From: DATGKG01 sp963851325
Lineage (GTDB): Bacteria; Desulfobacterota; Binatia; Binatales; Binataceae
Direction: 5' to 3'
DNA: 64,000 nt
Assembly: GCA_963851325.1 (NCBI GenBank)
Contig: CAWKOR010000001.1
Location: 992,001-1,056,000 of the forward strand
Below the pieces are notes generated by a model that worked only from the letters and a program-made list of their open reading frames with translations, was not told the DNA's origin and did not search any database. Below, in pieces: positions 1-10,298 of this stretch (positions are counted from its first letter, which is position 1; each line of letters opens with the position of its first letter). The position numbers and the translations under genes are program-made.

Positions 1-2
1 GG

Positions 3-536
3 CATTCGGGGCAGGATTTCGCACGCCGTGAATGCGTCGCAAAGGAGGGGCAAACCCCCTTTGCGGCGATCCTCTCGTGCTCGGATTCGCGGGTGCCGCC
101 CGAGTTGCTATTCGATGAGGGTGTCGGCGATTTGTTCGTCGTGCGAGTGGCCGGCAACAGCGTGGATAAACTGGGCGAGCAGAGCCTTGCATATTCGGCG
201 GAGCACCTGGGCGTCGAGACGATCCTGGTGCTGGGGCATCAGAAGTGCGGTGCGGTGAACGCGGCAGTCGGCGAATATCCGGGAAAGGCGCCGGAGTTCC
301 TGAAGCTAATCTACGGGGCCATCGCAAAGGCGAAGGAGATTGTCACTAAACAGGGCGGCAATCCCGCTGACAAAGCCGCGCTTGAGGGAGCATCCATCGA
401 TCAGCACGTCATCCTGCAGGTAATTCAGCTTCGCAAAGAGCATCCCTTCAAAGAATTGATCGATGCGGGCAAGCTCAACATCGTTGGTGGTCGCTACGAC
501 CTCGAGACCGGGCACGTCACGATGCTTATCCAGTAG
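3..536 (+). CDS. Beta-class carbonic anhydrase, 5' end cut by window edge
   Basis: Reversible hydration of CO2 to bicarbonate, a cytoplasmic zinc enzyme. The reading frame is open from base 3, and the visible part starts before the SCSDSRVPPE block, which holds the first zinc Cys and the Asp/Arg dyad of beta-carbonic anhydrases. It continues through VVRVAGN and the second zinc motif GHQKCGAV (His and Cys ligands). About 177 residues are visible, so only a short N-terminus is missing. The in-frame GTG at 93 cannot be the start because it would remove the first zinc Cys. The gene ends 14 bases before the convergent Wzi-like gene. Family assignment is firm; the physiological role is not visible. 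Confidence 0.93.
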   Translation, partial: HSGQDFARRECVAKEGQTPFAAILSCSDSRVPPELLFDEGVGDLFVVRVAGNSVDKLGEQSLAYSAEHLGVETILVLGHQKCGAVNAAVGEYPGKAPEFLKLIYGAIAKAKEIVTKQGGNPADKAALEGASIDQHVILQVIQLRKEHPFKELIDAGKLNIVGGRYDLETGHVTMLIQ

Positions 537-550
537 CGCGAGGCGACGGT

Positions 551-2290
551 CTATCTCGTCCAGGACCAGCCATCCCAATTCGGCTTGATGCCGATGGCGA
601 GCGATATCACAGCCCGATAGGTGCCGGGCGGCGAATAGTTCATGTGCTCGCAATATTCCAACGCAAGGTGAGCGCGCCCGAATGCGAGCGCATCGGTACG
701 CAGGCGCGGGATCTGCGGGATTGTGAGCAGGTCGAAGGCCAGCCCGGCGCTGCGCTCATGATGCAGGGTGGAGGGTGGTCCATAAAACTGCGCCGGCACG
801 AAAATATTGCCGCTGATCTTGGGCGCGCGATCCGAAAAGAAGAGATCCAGGCTTCCCTTGGTCAGGTTTGGAAACCAGCGCCCCAACTGGAAATCGATTT
901 GGCTGGCATTAGGTCCCAATGGATCGCCGATCAGGCGGTCGCTGTATGACCAATACAGCGAATCGCTATGCGTCGAGTAGTTGGGTTCGATGATTCTCCA
1001 CTCGAAGCGAAAGTCAGTGCGCCCGTCGCGGGTCACGCGCGGCAGATAGAATCCGCCCTGGTACGAGAGGGAGAGGATCGGCAGAATTCCGCCAATCGGG
1101 CGAAATTCTTCGGTGAAGTTGTCCTCGGCCAGGGTCTGCACCCATAGCACCGAATCGCGCAGGCGAGGAAATCGAAACTTCAGATAGATGCCGACCTGCG
1201 AGTTGGTGTTTCCCGATGCCCCATTGCCGGTGTTGATTCCGGTCGCGCGTCCGAGGAAACCCAGCGTGCTATAGTCGCTGTTGCCGGAGCCTCCGAACAT
1301 GATCACGTGAGTGAGTCCCCATTCAAAGTTAGGCAAGGTCCTGAAAGCGAGGGTCTGCCCGCTGATGAATGGCCGCGCGAAGGTCCTGATGGAGCCATTG
1401 GCGCCGGGCAGCGGCGTTCGTCCCGCATCGAGCCGCCCGAAGAAAATCTGCAATCGGAACTGGCCCAGATAGCGCAGGTAACTCGGCAGGGTGAATGGGT
1501 GGATGTTCTGCAAATGAAAGCCTGGAATGGGATCGGCATTGTTGCTCTGGGCGAGGGATGAAAAATGTCCCGGCCCCCACCACATCTCTTCCTGACCGAA
1601 GGAGACCGCCCAGTTGCCCAGGCTCGCCACCAATTCGGCGCCCAGCGGACGCACCCGTTCGGTGTCCGGCAGGTCGCGCCCGAGCGGGCCCGCGACCGCA
1701 ACCTCGCCGTAGGCGGTAAGGAAACCTCCCACGCCGCCCCACGCGCCCCATCTCGCAACCTCGTTGCTCGCCGATGCGGTAGCAATCCCGTCGTTGTTGG
1801 GGAGCAGCGGCGTGCCTTCGTCGGCATTGAGATGATTCGAGGTCGATTTTCCCGATCGCCAGAACCGCTCAGGACCGCCCGAGAAAATGTACTGAAATTC
1901 AGCCCGCTCGATCGGATTGAGAATCGCGGTTGGAGGATTGTTCTCGTTGTTGGTCTGCAGCCAGCCGATTTCCTGCCGCAACTGGACCCGCAGGTCGCCG
2001 ACGATCTCGCGCGCGATGCTGTCGGGACTCGCTGCGTCGTTCAAATGAGTTTGAGCCTCGATGGTGAGCCGGGCCGCTTCGACGCGGCTGATCGGCTTAA
2101 TCTCGTCGAGGTAGTCGTCCACGTAGCCGAGCGAGTTCAGCGTATCGAGTTCATCGTATATGGGGCTGTCGAGCGGAATATAAACGACGTAAGTCGATGC
2201 TTTGACGGGACGTGCGAGCAGCAGAAGAAATGCCATCGCGACGAGCGCGAGCGCAGCCGGTGATGCCCGCTTCGAAGTCTGCGAACTCAC
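551..2290 (-). CDS. Capsule assembly Wzi-family outer membrane protein
   Basis: Predicted outer-membrane beta-barrel related to Wzi, which holds surface polysaccharide at the cell surface. I chose the GTG at 2290: it is preceded by a GAGG-containing stretch and gives a basic N-terminus followed by a hydrophobic signal segment (LALVAMAFLLLLA) and a cut after PVKAS. The frame stays open upstream to 2581, but that extension looks non-coding. After the signal come VVYIPLDSPIYDELDTLNS and a helical region typical of Wzi-like proteins, then a long aromatic-rich strand region (WGAWGGVGGFLTAYGEV; SFGQEEMWWGPGHFS). The FeatureWWGPG-like block is characteristic of the family. About 579 residues. It is transcribed alone; the genes on either side point the other way. 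Confidence 0.8.
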   Translation of the reverse strand: MSSQTSKRASPAALALVAMAFLLLLARPVKASTYVVYIPLDSPIYDELDTLNSLGYVDDYLDEIKPISRVEAARLTIEAQTHLNDAASPDSIAREIVGDLRVQLRQEIGWLQTNNENNPPTAILNPIERAEFQYIFSGGPERFWRSGKSTSNHLNADEGTPLLPNNDGIATASASNEVARWGAWGGVGGFLTAYGEVAVAGPLGRDLPDTERVRPLGAELVASLGNWAVSFGQEEMWWGPGHFSSLAQSNNADPIPGFHLQNIHPFTLPSYLRYLGQFRLQIFFGRLDAGRTPLPGANGSIRTFARPFISGQTLAFRTLPNFEWGLTHVIMFGGSGNSDYSTLGFLGRATGINTGNGASGNTNSQVGIYLKFRFPRLRDSVLWVQTLAEDNFTEEFRPIGGILPILSLSYQGGFYLPRVTRDGRTDFRFEWRIIEPNYSTHSDSLYWSYSDRLIGDPLGPNASQIDFQLGRWFPNLTKGSLDLFFSDRAPKISGNIFVPAQFYGPPSTLHHERSAGLAFDLLTIPQIPRLRTDALAFGRAHLALEYCEHMNYSPPGTYRAVISLAIGIKPNWDGWSWTR

Positions 2291-2727
2291 GCGAAAAAAC
2301 CTCGATCCCCGGTCATAACAGCCAGGTTTTTCCCGGTTCGGTTTTGGGGGCAGGCACGAAACTAATCGCGAGAGGAACAATCTTTGATGGCGCTTCCGAT
2401 GGTCCGGCCCGGACCGCACCCGACTGTAGGGATACGGTTTTCCAAAGTCAACTAAACAATTCGCCGCACGGGACGAAGACCTGCGGCAAGGCAGCATCGC
2501 GTGAGCAAACTCGCAGCATGATTTCAATTCGCTCGCCGTCGCGATGCGGCCGGTAAGCGATGCGCGCCGCAATTCTGACATGAGCTCCGAACGCTTGATT
2601 TCCTGAAGTCGATTAAAGAGTATCTGCGGAGTAAGTCAGAGCTATCATCGCAACGAATGTTCTTCGTTCGCGAAAGCAGGAGTCTCGGGCTTTTTTATCG
2701 AGCAGTACGACGGACGGGACACCTGAT
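2291..2727. other. Divergent intergenic region (Wzi-like / UspA)
   Basis: This stretch of 437 bases separates two divergent genes and must carry both promoters. It can be read in frame with the Wzi-like gene up to 2581, but that reading is rich in Arg, Ser and Cys and lacks domain character, so I treat it as non-coding. I could not pick a convincing -35/-10 pair. Confidence 0.4.
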
Positions 2728-3210
2728 ATGGTTATCGAGCGAATTCTGGTTCCGACGGACTTTTCGGCTTTCTCGCTCAAGGCGCTCGACTACGCTGTCG
2801 AGTTCGCCAGATCGCATCGCGCAGAATTGCTCTTGCTTCACGTGGTGGAGCCCATCCGGTACACGCGAATGATTCCGGATGTGTCCGCACTACTGGAACA
2901 CCACCGCGCGCAAGCGCAACTGCAACTTGCCGAACTGGAGAAGCGCATCAAAACTCGGTACCGGAAATGCCGATCCGAGATCCATTTCGGAGTTCCGTAT
3001 GAGGTCATCGCGGAAGTCGCCGAGACTGCCAAGGCCGATTTGATCATCATCGCGACCCACGGACACACCGGCTTGTATCATCTGTTTCTCGGCTCGGTCG
3101 CGGAGCGAGTCGTCCGGCTGGCCAAGTGCCCGGTATTGACCGTTAGAGCTACGACGAAAGCGCCGCGCAATCGGACCAGAACCCGCGTGCGAAGCCGGAA
3201 ATCATCCTGA
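2728..3210 (+). CDS. Universal stress protein, UspA family
   Basis: Single-domain universal stress protein, cytoplasmic, expected to bind ATP and to be induced under stress. The N-terminal strand (RILVPTDFS, residues 5-13) and the C-terminal ATP-binding signature (ATHGHTGLYHLFLGSVAERV, residues 109-128, followed by CPVLTVR) are both intact, so this is an ATP-binding rather than an UspA-sensu-stricto type. Length is 160 residues, with a basic tail of about 20 residues (TKAPRNRTRTRVRSRKSS) beyond the usual end. It converges on the exchanger gene with 42 bases between stops. Confidence 0.93.
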   Translation: MVIERILVPTDFSAFSLKALDYAVEFARSHRAELLLLHVVEPIRYTRMIPDVSALLEHHRAQAQLQLAELEKRIKTRYRKCRSEIHFGVPYEVIAEVAETAKADLIIIATHGHTGLYHLFLGSVAERVVRLAKCPVLTVRATTKAPRNRTRTRVRSRKSS

Positions 3211-3252
3211 TCCCCCGCTGACGCCGATTTCCGAGACCTCACTTTCTTTGAG

Positions 3253-4254
3253 TCACAGCCCTCCGGAATGTACGTACAAGATCCAGATCGCAAATAAGTA
3301 GAAGGCGATCATCAGCGCGCTGTCCGGCTCCACCATCAGGAATCGTCGTTCGGCGCGATACAGGATACTGGCCAAACCGAGTCCCATCAGGATCACCGCC
3401 AGCGTGGCGGAGATGGCGTGAATTGGACTTAGTTGTCCGAAAACAGGTCCTGAAGGGCTCGCCGCATCCAAGGCCACAAAGATGACCATGTTAAACGAAT
3501 TCGATCCGAACAGGTTTCCAACTGCGAGATCGAATTGGCCCATTCGTACTGCCGCGAAGGCGGTTACCAATTCGGGCAGCGAGGTTGCCAATCCCAACAA
3601 CCATGTCCCGACAAAGGTGTCGCCCAAACCGCTCACTTCGGCGATGTGCTTTGCCGACCATGCCAAAGCCGGAGCGGCAACAAGGATCACCGCTGCCGCG
3701 CCGGCAAAAACGGCGACCGGACCGTGGAGGGGACGTCCTCGTTTTCTAACCCCCTTCTCAATGGCGGCAACGGTCTCAGGCTTCCTGACCCCGTTGCGAT
3801 AAATGGCACGCGTCCCCGCCAGGTAGACCAGCAGCAAAAGCAACGATTCGGTGGAGATGCCGAACGGGCTGCGGCTGGAACCCGTCAGCACGAACAGTGC
3901 TCCGAGCGCGTTCAAAACAATGGCGAGACAAGCGATCAGCCCGTTCTCCACCGCTGCGCCCCGGAACACTTTTCCTCCCCGCGCGAATTGATCCAATGCG
4001 GCAAGGATCAGCATATTGGCGAGGCTCGACCCGAACAGATCTCCGACCGCGAGATTTGCCGAATGGAGTCGCACTGCGGCGATATCTGTTCCCAACTCCG
4101 GCAGCGAGGTCGCCGTCGCAAGCAGGACCGCACCAATCCATGCTCCGCTTAACCCGGTGGCCTCCGCGATAGCATCCGCACTGCGGGTGAGAATCACACC
4201 CGCGACGACCACCGCTGCGGCGCTGGCGAGGAACGCGAGTGCATACGACAACAT
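3253..4254 (-). CDS. Sodium/calcium exchanger-family membrane antiporter
   Basis: Cation/Ca2+ antiporter (CaCA superfamily) in the inner membrane. The 333 residues contain about ten hydrophobic segments and the two inverted alpha-repeats that form the ion site: TATSLPELGTDIAAVR with AVGDLFGSSLANM in the N-half (residues about 46-84), and GLATSLPELVTAFAAVR with AVGNLFGSNSFNM in the C-half. Both repeats keep the Glu in SLPE that binds cations. The ATG at 4254 starts immediately with a membrane segment. Whether it exchanges Na+, H+ or K+ for Ca2+ cannot be read from sequence. Confidence 0.9.
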   Translation of the reverse strand: MLSYALAFLASAAAVVVAGVILTRSADAIAEATGLSGAWIGAVLLATATSLPELGTDIAAVRLHSANLAVGDLFGSSLANMLILAALDQFARGGKVFRGAAVENGLIACLAIVLNALGALFVLTGSSRSPFGISTESLLLLLVYLAGTRAIYRNGVRKPETVAAIEKGVRKRGRPLHGPVAVFAGAAAVILVAAPALAWSAKHIAEVSGLGDTFVGTWLLGLATSLPELVTAFAAVRMGQFDLAVGNLFGSNSFNMVIFVALDAASPSGPVFGQLSPIHAISATLAVILMGLGLASILYRAERRFLMVEPDSALMIAFYLFAIWILYVHSGGL

Positions 4255-4679
4255 ACGGGCAGAGTCCTTGGTCGGTAGTGAACGTTTCGCTGAGGAGTCG
4301 TATAGATCGACTCAGGTCCTTGGATCCTAGTTGAGAAAGATGCCCAGACGATAGGCGAACGCACAGAATCCAGACGCAGTTCGCCGGCCGGCCATTGCCC
4401 CTGGATGGCACGGCCTGGCCGGCGGAACAGGTGGTTACAGAGTCCACAGTGCCAAGTCAGTCCCGGACTTTGCCGAATCTCCTCCGCCTTCTCTGCCACC
4501 TGTGGCAGGTCCTCATTTTTCGCGAAGAAGCTTTTAGCGTCGGCCGCAGTATAGAGCCGCCGGCATTTCACCGCGTACTACAGACTGCGAAGCGGCCGCC
4601 GGGCGCAGAACTCGAAAGGCCTCGCGCGGGCGGTCACGCTGATCGCAAGCTGCAGAGCGATGCCTCGCACCTGCCGCTG
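4255..4679. other. Intergenic region with no convincing gene
   Basis: This gap of 425 bases lies upstream of the exchanger and downstream of the Asp-box gene. On the minus strand a frame from 4571 begins with a protein-like helix (ADAKSFFAKNEDLPQVAEKAEEIRQ) and a WHCGLCNHLF pair of cysteines, then loses all protein character before running 61 bases into the exchanger. It may be the remnant of a small zinc-ribbon gene. I do not annotate it as a CDS. Confidence 0.35.
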
Positions 4680-6284
4680 TTATCGAACCCTGGTTTTAAA
4701 GAATATCGGATCGATGGCGTCGGTCTTTCGGTTAAACGGAGCCGGCAGGTCATGACCATTGCCTGAGAAGACCCCATAGAATGTGTTGCCCAGCGCTTTG
4801 AGCTGTTGGAAATCGCCCAGAATTCGTACGCCGCCAGTGGTCGGTATCGGCGAGCGGAAGTGCAGGATGACGGTGTCAACGAATGACTTTCCGTGGTCGC
4901 GGCTCACTGCCAGGTGGGCAGAAAAAGTTGGGACGTTAGCCTCATCGCCTACCAAACCATCGGCAGTGTCATAAAGGATACCAATGGCACCGTTTCTAGT
5001 GACTGCCACTGCGGGAAGTGCCGCTTGCTTATCCGCCGGACTTACCAGGACTGGGTCACTAACCTTAACCACTCCCCCATTCGAGGTAATGCTAACCATT
5101 TTGAGCTGGTCCCGCTCAGCTTGCTCGTCAAAAGCGCCATAGACCACATAAACTGTCGCGCTTTTCGAATCGACCGCAAGAGCATCAATGCCACCGAGGA
5201 GAAGGTTGACTCCCCCATTGGGATTACCCGGGTCCGGAACGCCGAAGCTGTAAGTATTAAAAACCTGATCGCTGCAAACCTCGGCCACTACGGTTCCCCT
5301 GGACTGATTTCCAAAACTCCACGAATGGCCACCATCAGTCGAGCGATTGACTATGTATTGGATTTGAAGTCCACCCTGGATGTTGGGAGTTACGCAGTTG
5401 CCGATGGGATTCTGATAAAGGGTGTAGACTGCTCCGATTTTTGTATCGACGGCAGCTCGGTGGCCCGGATTCGCCGCTCCCGCACCACTGCAACCTGCGA
5501 GCTGATCGATTAAAAAATCCGGAGGTATCAACGCAGCGGCCGTCGCGACCTGCATCTCGGTATCCCGGCCTCCTTCCTCACAAGCGGTTCCCTGATAAGC
5601 GACGTAGACGTTGCTCTTTGAGCGACGCGTGACATCAGGTCCCACTACTAGCCAGGGCTGATCGACTGCCGCTCGCAGGGTGGTCTTTTGCGCCGTTCCT
5701 CCAGCGTCCAAAAACCACTTCCACTTCGAAGCTTTTGCCGGATTGGTTGTTACGCCGCTGTAAATGGAATTGGTCGGTGTCTCTTCCTCAACCATCGCGC
5801 GAGATACGCTGCATTCTCCAGGGCCACCTCTAGGGTCTAGCAGGAATGTTCCGAACAGATTGCCATGTCGATCGAAATCGAAGGTCTGGTCACATGGAGA
5901 AGCTTGGACGCTCGGAACCTGGTTAGGCGGGGGAATCGAAAACACCTTCGTCCACACCCTACCGCCATTCTTGCTGTACCAGAGGGGCGCATTGGTGGGG
6001 GTACCGTTTGGGAGTTGCCATGCACCCGAGAAAGCCGAAATGACGACTCGATTAGGATGTTTCGGATTTATGGCTATTCCGGGTTCGCCGTTGGCAAAGT
6101 TGTCAGTATTCTGCAGATTTCGGTCGGTGTTACTGACCACCACATCGCGCATGAAAATTCGCGGGAACCTTGTGGCTCCTTCAGAAGCTGCGCCGGACAA
6201 TGGTGCGGCATCAACCAACGCAACGCTCGCCGTAACTACCACGATAATCGTCGCCGCAGAAAGAAATCGAAACTGTCCCTTCAT
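4680..6284 (-). CDS. Secreted Asp-box / sialidase-like repeat protein
   Basis: Secreted protein of 534 residues with a signal peptide (MKGQFRFLSAATIIVVVTASVALVDA) and a beta-propeller-like body. Asp-box motifs of the S-x-D-x-G-x-x-W type are visible: YSKNGGRVWTKVF near residue 105, STDGGHSWSF near 315 and SRDHGKSF near 470. The early NGEPGIAINPKHPNRVVIS segment is common in uncharacterised secreted proteins of this fold. No complete sialidase active site (arginine triad, RIP motif) is seen, so substrate and enzymatic activity are unknown. The ATG at 6284 follows an AAAGGGGGGG ribosome-binding stretch. Third-codon positions look less GC-biased than in neighbouring genes, which may hint at horizontal origin. 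Confidence 0.7.
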   Translation of the reverse strand: MKGQFRFLSAATIIVVVTASVALVDAAPLSGAASEGATRFPRIFMRDVVVSNTDRNLQNTDNFANGEPGIAINPKHPNRVVISAFSGAWQLPNGTPTNAPLWYSKNGGRVWTKVFSIPPPNQVPSVQASPCDQTFDFDRHGNLFGTFLLDPRGGPGECSVSRAMVEEETPTNSIYSGVTTNPAKASKWKWFLDAGGTAQKTTLRAAVDQPWLVVGPDVTRRSKSNVYVAYQGTACEEGGRDTEMQVATAAALIPPDFLIDQLAGCSGAGAANPGHRAAVDTKIGAVYTLYQNPIGNCVTPNIQGGLQIQYIVNRSTDGGHSWSFGNQSRGTVVAEVCSDQVFNTYSFGVPDPGNPNGGVNLLLGGIDALAVDSKSATVYVVYGAFDEQAERDQLKMVSITSNGGVVKVSDPVLVSPADKQAALPAVAVTRNGAIGILYDTADGLVGDEANVPTFSAHLAVSRDHGKSFVDTVILHFRSPIPTTGGVRILGDFQQLKALGNTFYGVFSGNGHDLPAPFNRKTDAIDPIFFKTRVR

Positions 6285-6502
6285 ACCCCCCCTTTGGCAG
6301 CAGATTTATCGCCCAACCTGCACAATCGAATTTCGCATCCAGGCCCGGATGCTGTTGGAATGAAATCAGATGCCTATTCGCACCTGCCGGCGCGGTTGTC
6401 AATCATCTTAGAGGATCGCGGTGTAGTGAAACCGGTCCGCCGAGTTCGTTGACGGCGATAGCGTGGTAGGGGCGGCCGACCGCACCGCCGCTGCGAATGA
6501 CA

Positions 6503-6540
6503 AAAGGCCCGAGCATCTAGGATGCCCGGGCCTTTCTTTT
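6503..6540 (-). terminator. Intrinsic terminator after the kor operon
   Basis: A 15-base stem around a TAG loop (AAAGGCCCGAGCATC pairing with GATGCCCGGGCCTTT, one mismatch) is flanked by T-rich sequence on both strands. It lies 68 bases beyond the korB stop, so it most likely ends the minus-strand korA-korB transcript and insulates the Asp-box gene. The surrounding gap 6285-6607 holds nothing else I recognise except the hairpin at 6588-6608. Confidence 0.75.
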
Positions 6541-6587
6541 CGCTATCGAGATCCTTCGTGTTGGCCGATGGCCTCTCACTCAGGATG

Positions 6588-6607
6588 AACCTCGACGATG
6601 TCGAGGT

Positions 6608-6608
<1 letters not shown>
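6588..6608. repeat. Perfect inverted repeat abutting the korB stop codon
   Basis: AACCTCGAC-gat-GTCGAGGTT forms a 9-base perfect stem with a 3-base loop, overlapping the first base of the korB stop codon. It would fold in the 3' end of the kor mRNA, about 50 bases ahead of the main terminator, and may protect the transcript end. Confidence 0.5.
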
Positions 6609-7606
<998 letters not shown>

Positions 7607-7608
7607 GT

Positions 7609-9513
7609 TTACTTTTCCTCCAGTGCGCGCGAAATCCGGGTGACCAGTTCCGCTACCTTGAACGGACGGCCCTGGATCTTGTTGATGCCGATCGCCGGGA
7701 TCAGGTAATCGGCGCGCACCATCTTCAGAAGCTGCCCCATGTTCATCTCCGCCACCATCACTTTCTTGAAGCTGCGGAGCTTGTCTGCGAGGTCCGCCGG
7801 AAGCGGATTCAGGTAGCGCAGATGGATGTGGGAAACCTTCTTGCCCTTCGCGCGGCTCTGCTTGACCGCCTCGCGAATCGGTCCGAAGGTCGAACCCCAT
7901 CCGAGCATCACGATGTCGCCGCCATCCGCATCGCCGAAAACCTCGGTCGGAGGAATCTCACGGGTGATGCCGGCAATTTTGCGGGCGCGCATCCGGATCA
8001 TCAGCTCGTGGTTCGACGGCGAGTACGAAATGTTCCCCGTCAGATGCTCGCCGGTGATGCCACCGATACGATGCTGCAGCCCCGGTGTCCCCGGAATCGC
8101 CCACGGGCGCGAGAGCGTTTCATCATCACGCGCGTAGGGTTGGAACCCTTCCGGATTACTGGCGAACTCCACCTTGATTTCGGGCAGTTTCGATGCGTCG
8201 GGCACCAGCCACGGCTCCGCTCCATTGGCGAGCTGTCCGTCGGTGAGCAGGATGACCGGGGTCATGTACTTGACCGCGATGCGAATTGCCTCGTAGGCCG
8301 CCATGAAGCAGTCACCCGGCGTCGAGGCCGCGATGATCGGAACCGGAGATTCGCCATGGCGTCCGTACATCGATTGCAGCAGGTCGGTCTGCTCGGGCTT
8401 GGTCGGCATGCCGGTCGAAGGACCTGCGCGCTGCACGTCGCAGATGACAATCGGAAGCTCGGTTTTGACCGCGAGCCCAACCGCCTCAGCCTTCAGGTTC
8501 ATCCCGGGTCCCGAGGTCGAAGTAATCGCGATTGCGCCGCCGAACGCCGCGCCAATCGAGGAGCATACGCCGGCGATCTCATCCTCGGCCTGAAAGGTAT
8601 ACACGTTGTAGTTCTTGTAGCCGGCGAGTTCATGCAGGATATCGCTGGCCGGAGTGATCGGATACGAGCCGAGGAAGAGCGGACGGCCGGCGCGATTGGC
8701 CGCCACCACAAATCCCATCGCAGTCGCGCTGTTGCCGGTAATGTTGCGATAGAATCCCGGTGCGATTTGCGCCTTGGGGACCGTGTAGCTCGAGGCGAAC
8801 ATCTCGGTGGTTTCGCCGTAGTTCCAGCCCGCCTTGAGCGCCTTCAGGTTGGCGTCGAGGATCGCCTGGTTCTTTTTGAACCGGCTCTCGATGTATCGCA
8901 CCGCGCTGTCGACCGGGCGCTGATACAGCCACGAGAGCATTCCCAGCACGAACATGTTGCGGCATCGGAACGAATCGCGATTGCTCAGCCCGGAGCCCTG
9001 CAGCGCGAGGCTGGTAAGTCGCGTCACATCAACTTCGAAGATCTGGAACTTGTCCAGCGAATGATCGGTGAGTGGATTGGAGGTGTAACCGGCCCGTTTG
9101 AGGTTGGCCTCGGTAAACGCTTCCTTGTCGATTATCAAAACCGCGTTGGGCGGCAGATCCTCGAGGTTGGCCTTGAGCGCCGCCGGATTCATCGCAACCA
9201 GCACATTGGGCTCGTCGCCGGCGGTGAAAATCTCGCTCGAAGAGAAGTTCAGTTGGAAGCTCGAGACGCCCGCCAGCGTTCCCGCTGGAGCGCGGATTTC
9301 GGCTGGGAAGTCGGGTACGGTCGCGATGTCATTGCCGGCCAGTGCCGACTCCGACGTGAACTGCGTCCCGACCAACTGCATCCCGTCTCCTGAGTCTCCT
9401 GCAAACCGGATTACAACGCTCTCGCGCGGGGTTAGCGGTTTGTGCGCATGCGCACCGCCGCCGTTCCCGGATAACTCGGAGGCCTGCCCAGCCACCTCAG
9501 GTGGTACTGCCAT
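7609..9513 (-). CDS. korA: 2-oxoacid:ferredoxin oxidoreductase, fused gamma-alpha subunit
   Basis: Large subunit of KorAB, 634 residues. The N-terminal gamma domain (RFAGDSGDGMQLVG near residue 36) is fused to the alpha domain (GNSATAMGFVVAANRAGRPLFLGSYPITPASDILHELA), followed by the pyrimidine-binding region (TSTSGPGMNLKAEAVGLAV; QRAGPSTGMPTKPEQTDL). This is the two-subunit type without an integral ferredoxin domain, as in the KOR of Hydrogenobacter and the KorAB of Mycobacterium. It is first in a two-gene operon. The first about 25 residues (AVPPEVAGQASELSGNGGG) are low complexity. Substrate choice between 2-oxoglutarate and pyruvate is inferred from the family, not proven. Confidence 0.92.
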   Translation of the reverse strand: MAVPPEVAGQASELSGNGGGAHAHKPLTPRESVVIRFAGDSGDGMQLVGTQFTSESALAGNDIATVPDFPAEIRAPAGTLAGVSSFQLNFSSSEIFTAGDEPNVLVAMNPAALKANLEDLPPNAVLIIDKEAFTEANLKRAGYTSNPLTDHSLDKFQIFEVDVTRLTSLALQGSGLSNRDSFRCRNMFVLGMLSWLYQRPVDSAVRYIESRFKKNQAILDANLKALKAGWNYGETTEMFASSYTVPKAQIAPGFYRNITGNSATAMGFVVAANRAGRPLFLGSYPITPASDILHELAGYKNYNVYTFQAEDEIAGVCSSIGAAFGGAIAITSTSGPGMNLKAEAVGLAVKTELPIVICDVQRAGPSTGMPTKPEQTDLLQSMYGRHGESPVPIIAASTPGDCFMAAYEAIRIAVKYMTPVILLTDGQLANGAEPWLVPDASKLPEIKVEFASNPEGFQPYARDDETLSRPWAIPGTPGLQHRIGGITGEHLTGNISYSPSNHELMIRMRARKIAGITREIPPTEVFGDADGGDIVMLGWGSTFGPIREAVKQSRAKGKKVSHIHLRYLNPLPADLADKLRSFKKVMVAEMNMGQLLKMVRADYLIPAIGINKIQGRPFKVAELVTRISRALEEK

Positions 9514-9604
9514 TTCAGTCCAATCTCCTTGACGTTAAGAAGCTAAACGAACGAATACCCCGTTTATCGGAAGTAATCAAAATGAATGCCCTGACCGGAT
9601 GAAA

Positions 9605-9633
9605 AGTATATCTAATACGGAAAAAGGTTGAAA
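9605..9633 (-). promoter_or_regulatory. Candidate sigma-70-like promoter of korAB
   Basis: On the minus strand, TTTCAA (9628-9633) and TATACT (9605-9610) are separated by 17 bases, about 90 bases upstream of korA. An AAGGAG ribosome-binding stretch lies between this site and the korA ATG. The rest of the gap 9514-9847 shows no gene. Confidence 0.4.
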
Positions 9634-9847
9634 GGGCGATCTGCTTAAGCATCCAGCAGATGCTCATCGACCGGGCGATGTAGTCCCAAGGCCAATGTGT
9701 AGTGGTCGAATCACCACGGGAGCGCTATTCTTAGGCGAGCTTCGAAACGAGGATTCCTTGGCGCATCAAAAGAACATACTTGCGATGGGGACCGGTGCTC
9801 TCGGTGAACATCGCAGCGGTGGCCGCGCGGGTTCGGCCCACCAGCCG

Positions 9848-10297
9848 ATGCCCATCGATGCGGATTTCCACGGCTGGGCCCTCGAACAAGCCGGCGCGCT
9901 GCGGGAGAAAAAGCCTGAATCAATCGATTGGCAGCACATCGCCGAGGAACTCGAACTCATGGCGGCAGGCGAACGAAGAACTCTTAGAAGGCAACTGAAG
10001 CGCCTGCTTTTGCACCTGCTCAAGATGCGCGAGCAGCCCGAGCAACTGAGTCGGCACGGAGGCTGCCGCCGGTCAATTCGCGATGCACGGGACGAAGTCG
10101 AGTACATCCTCGAGGATTCTCCTGGAATCTTTCAAGGCAGGACCGACGAAATTCTCGCCGACGCATACGCACGGGCACGTGAAACCGCGAGCGAAGAAAC
10201 TAAACTGCCGTTGAAGAATTTTCCTGAAGAGTGTCCGTGGTCATACGAACACGTCATGCGAAAAGATTTCTTCCCGGGGACCACGCGTTCCGATTGA
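9848..10297 (+). CDS. DUF29 family protein
   Basis: Small helical cytoplasmic protein of the DUF29 family, function unknown. The family pattern is clear: DFHGWALEQAGALR, then IDWQHIAEELELM, then LKRLLLHLLKMREQPE, EDSPGIF and finally LPLKNFPEECPW with YEHVMRKDFFP. From the ATG at 9848 it has 149 residues, the family's usual size. In-frame starts also exist at 9785 and 9695 but add sequence without family character; none has a good ribosome-binding site. It converges on acyP, the two stops being one base apart. Confidence 0.75.
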   Translation: MPIDADFHGWALEQAGALREKKPESIDWQHIAEELELMAAGERRTLRRQLKRLLLHLLKMREQPEQLSRHGGCRRSIRDARDEVEYILEDSPGIFQGRTDEILADAYARARETASEETKLPLKNFPEECPWSYEHVMRKDFFPGTTRSD

Positions 10298-10298
10298 G

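Noticed and set aside
4194..4571. Minus-strand frame with WHCGLC motif
   Set aside because: Only the first third is protein-like and it runs into the exchanger gene; kept as an open region.
6466..6500. Possible fifth REPIN-like end (GTAGGGGCGG ... CCGCCGCTGCG)
   Set aside because: The start resembles the left end, but the TTCGCGAA core is missing and no inverted partner was found.
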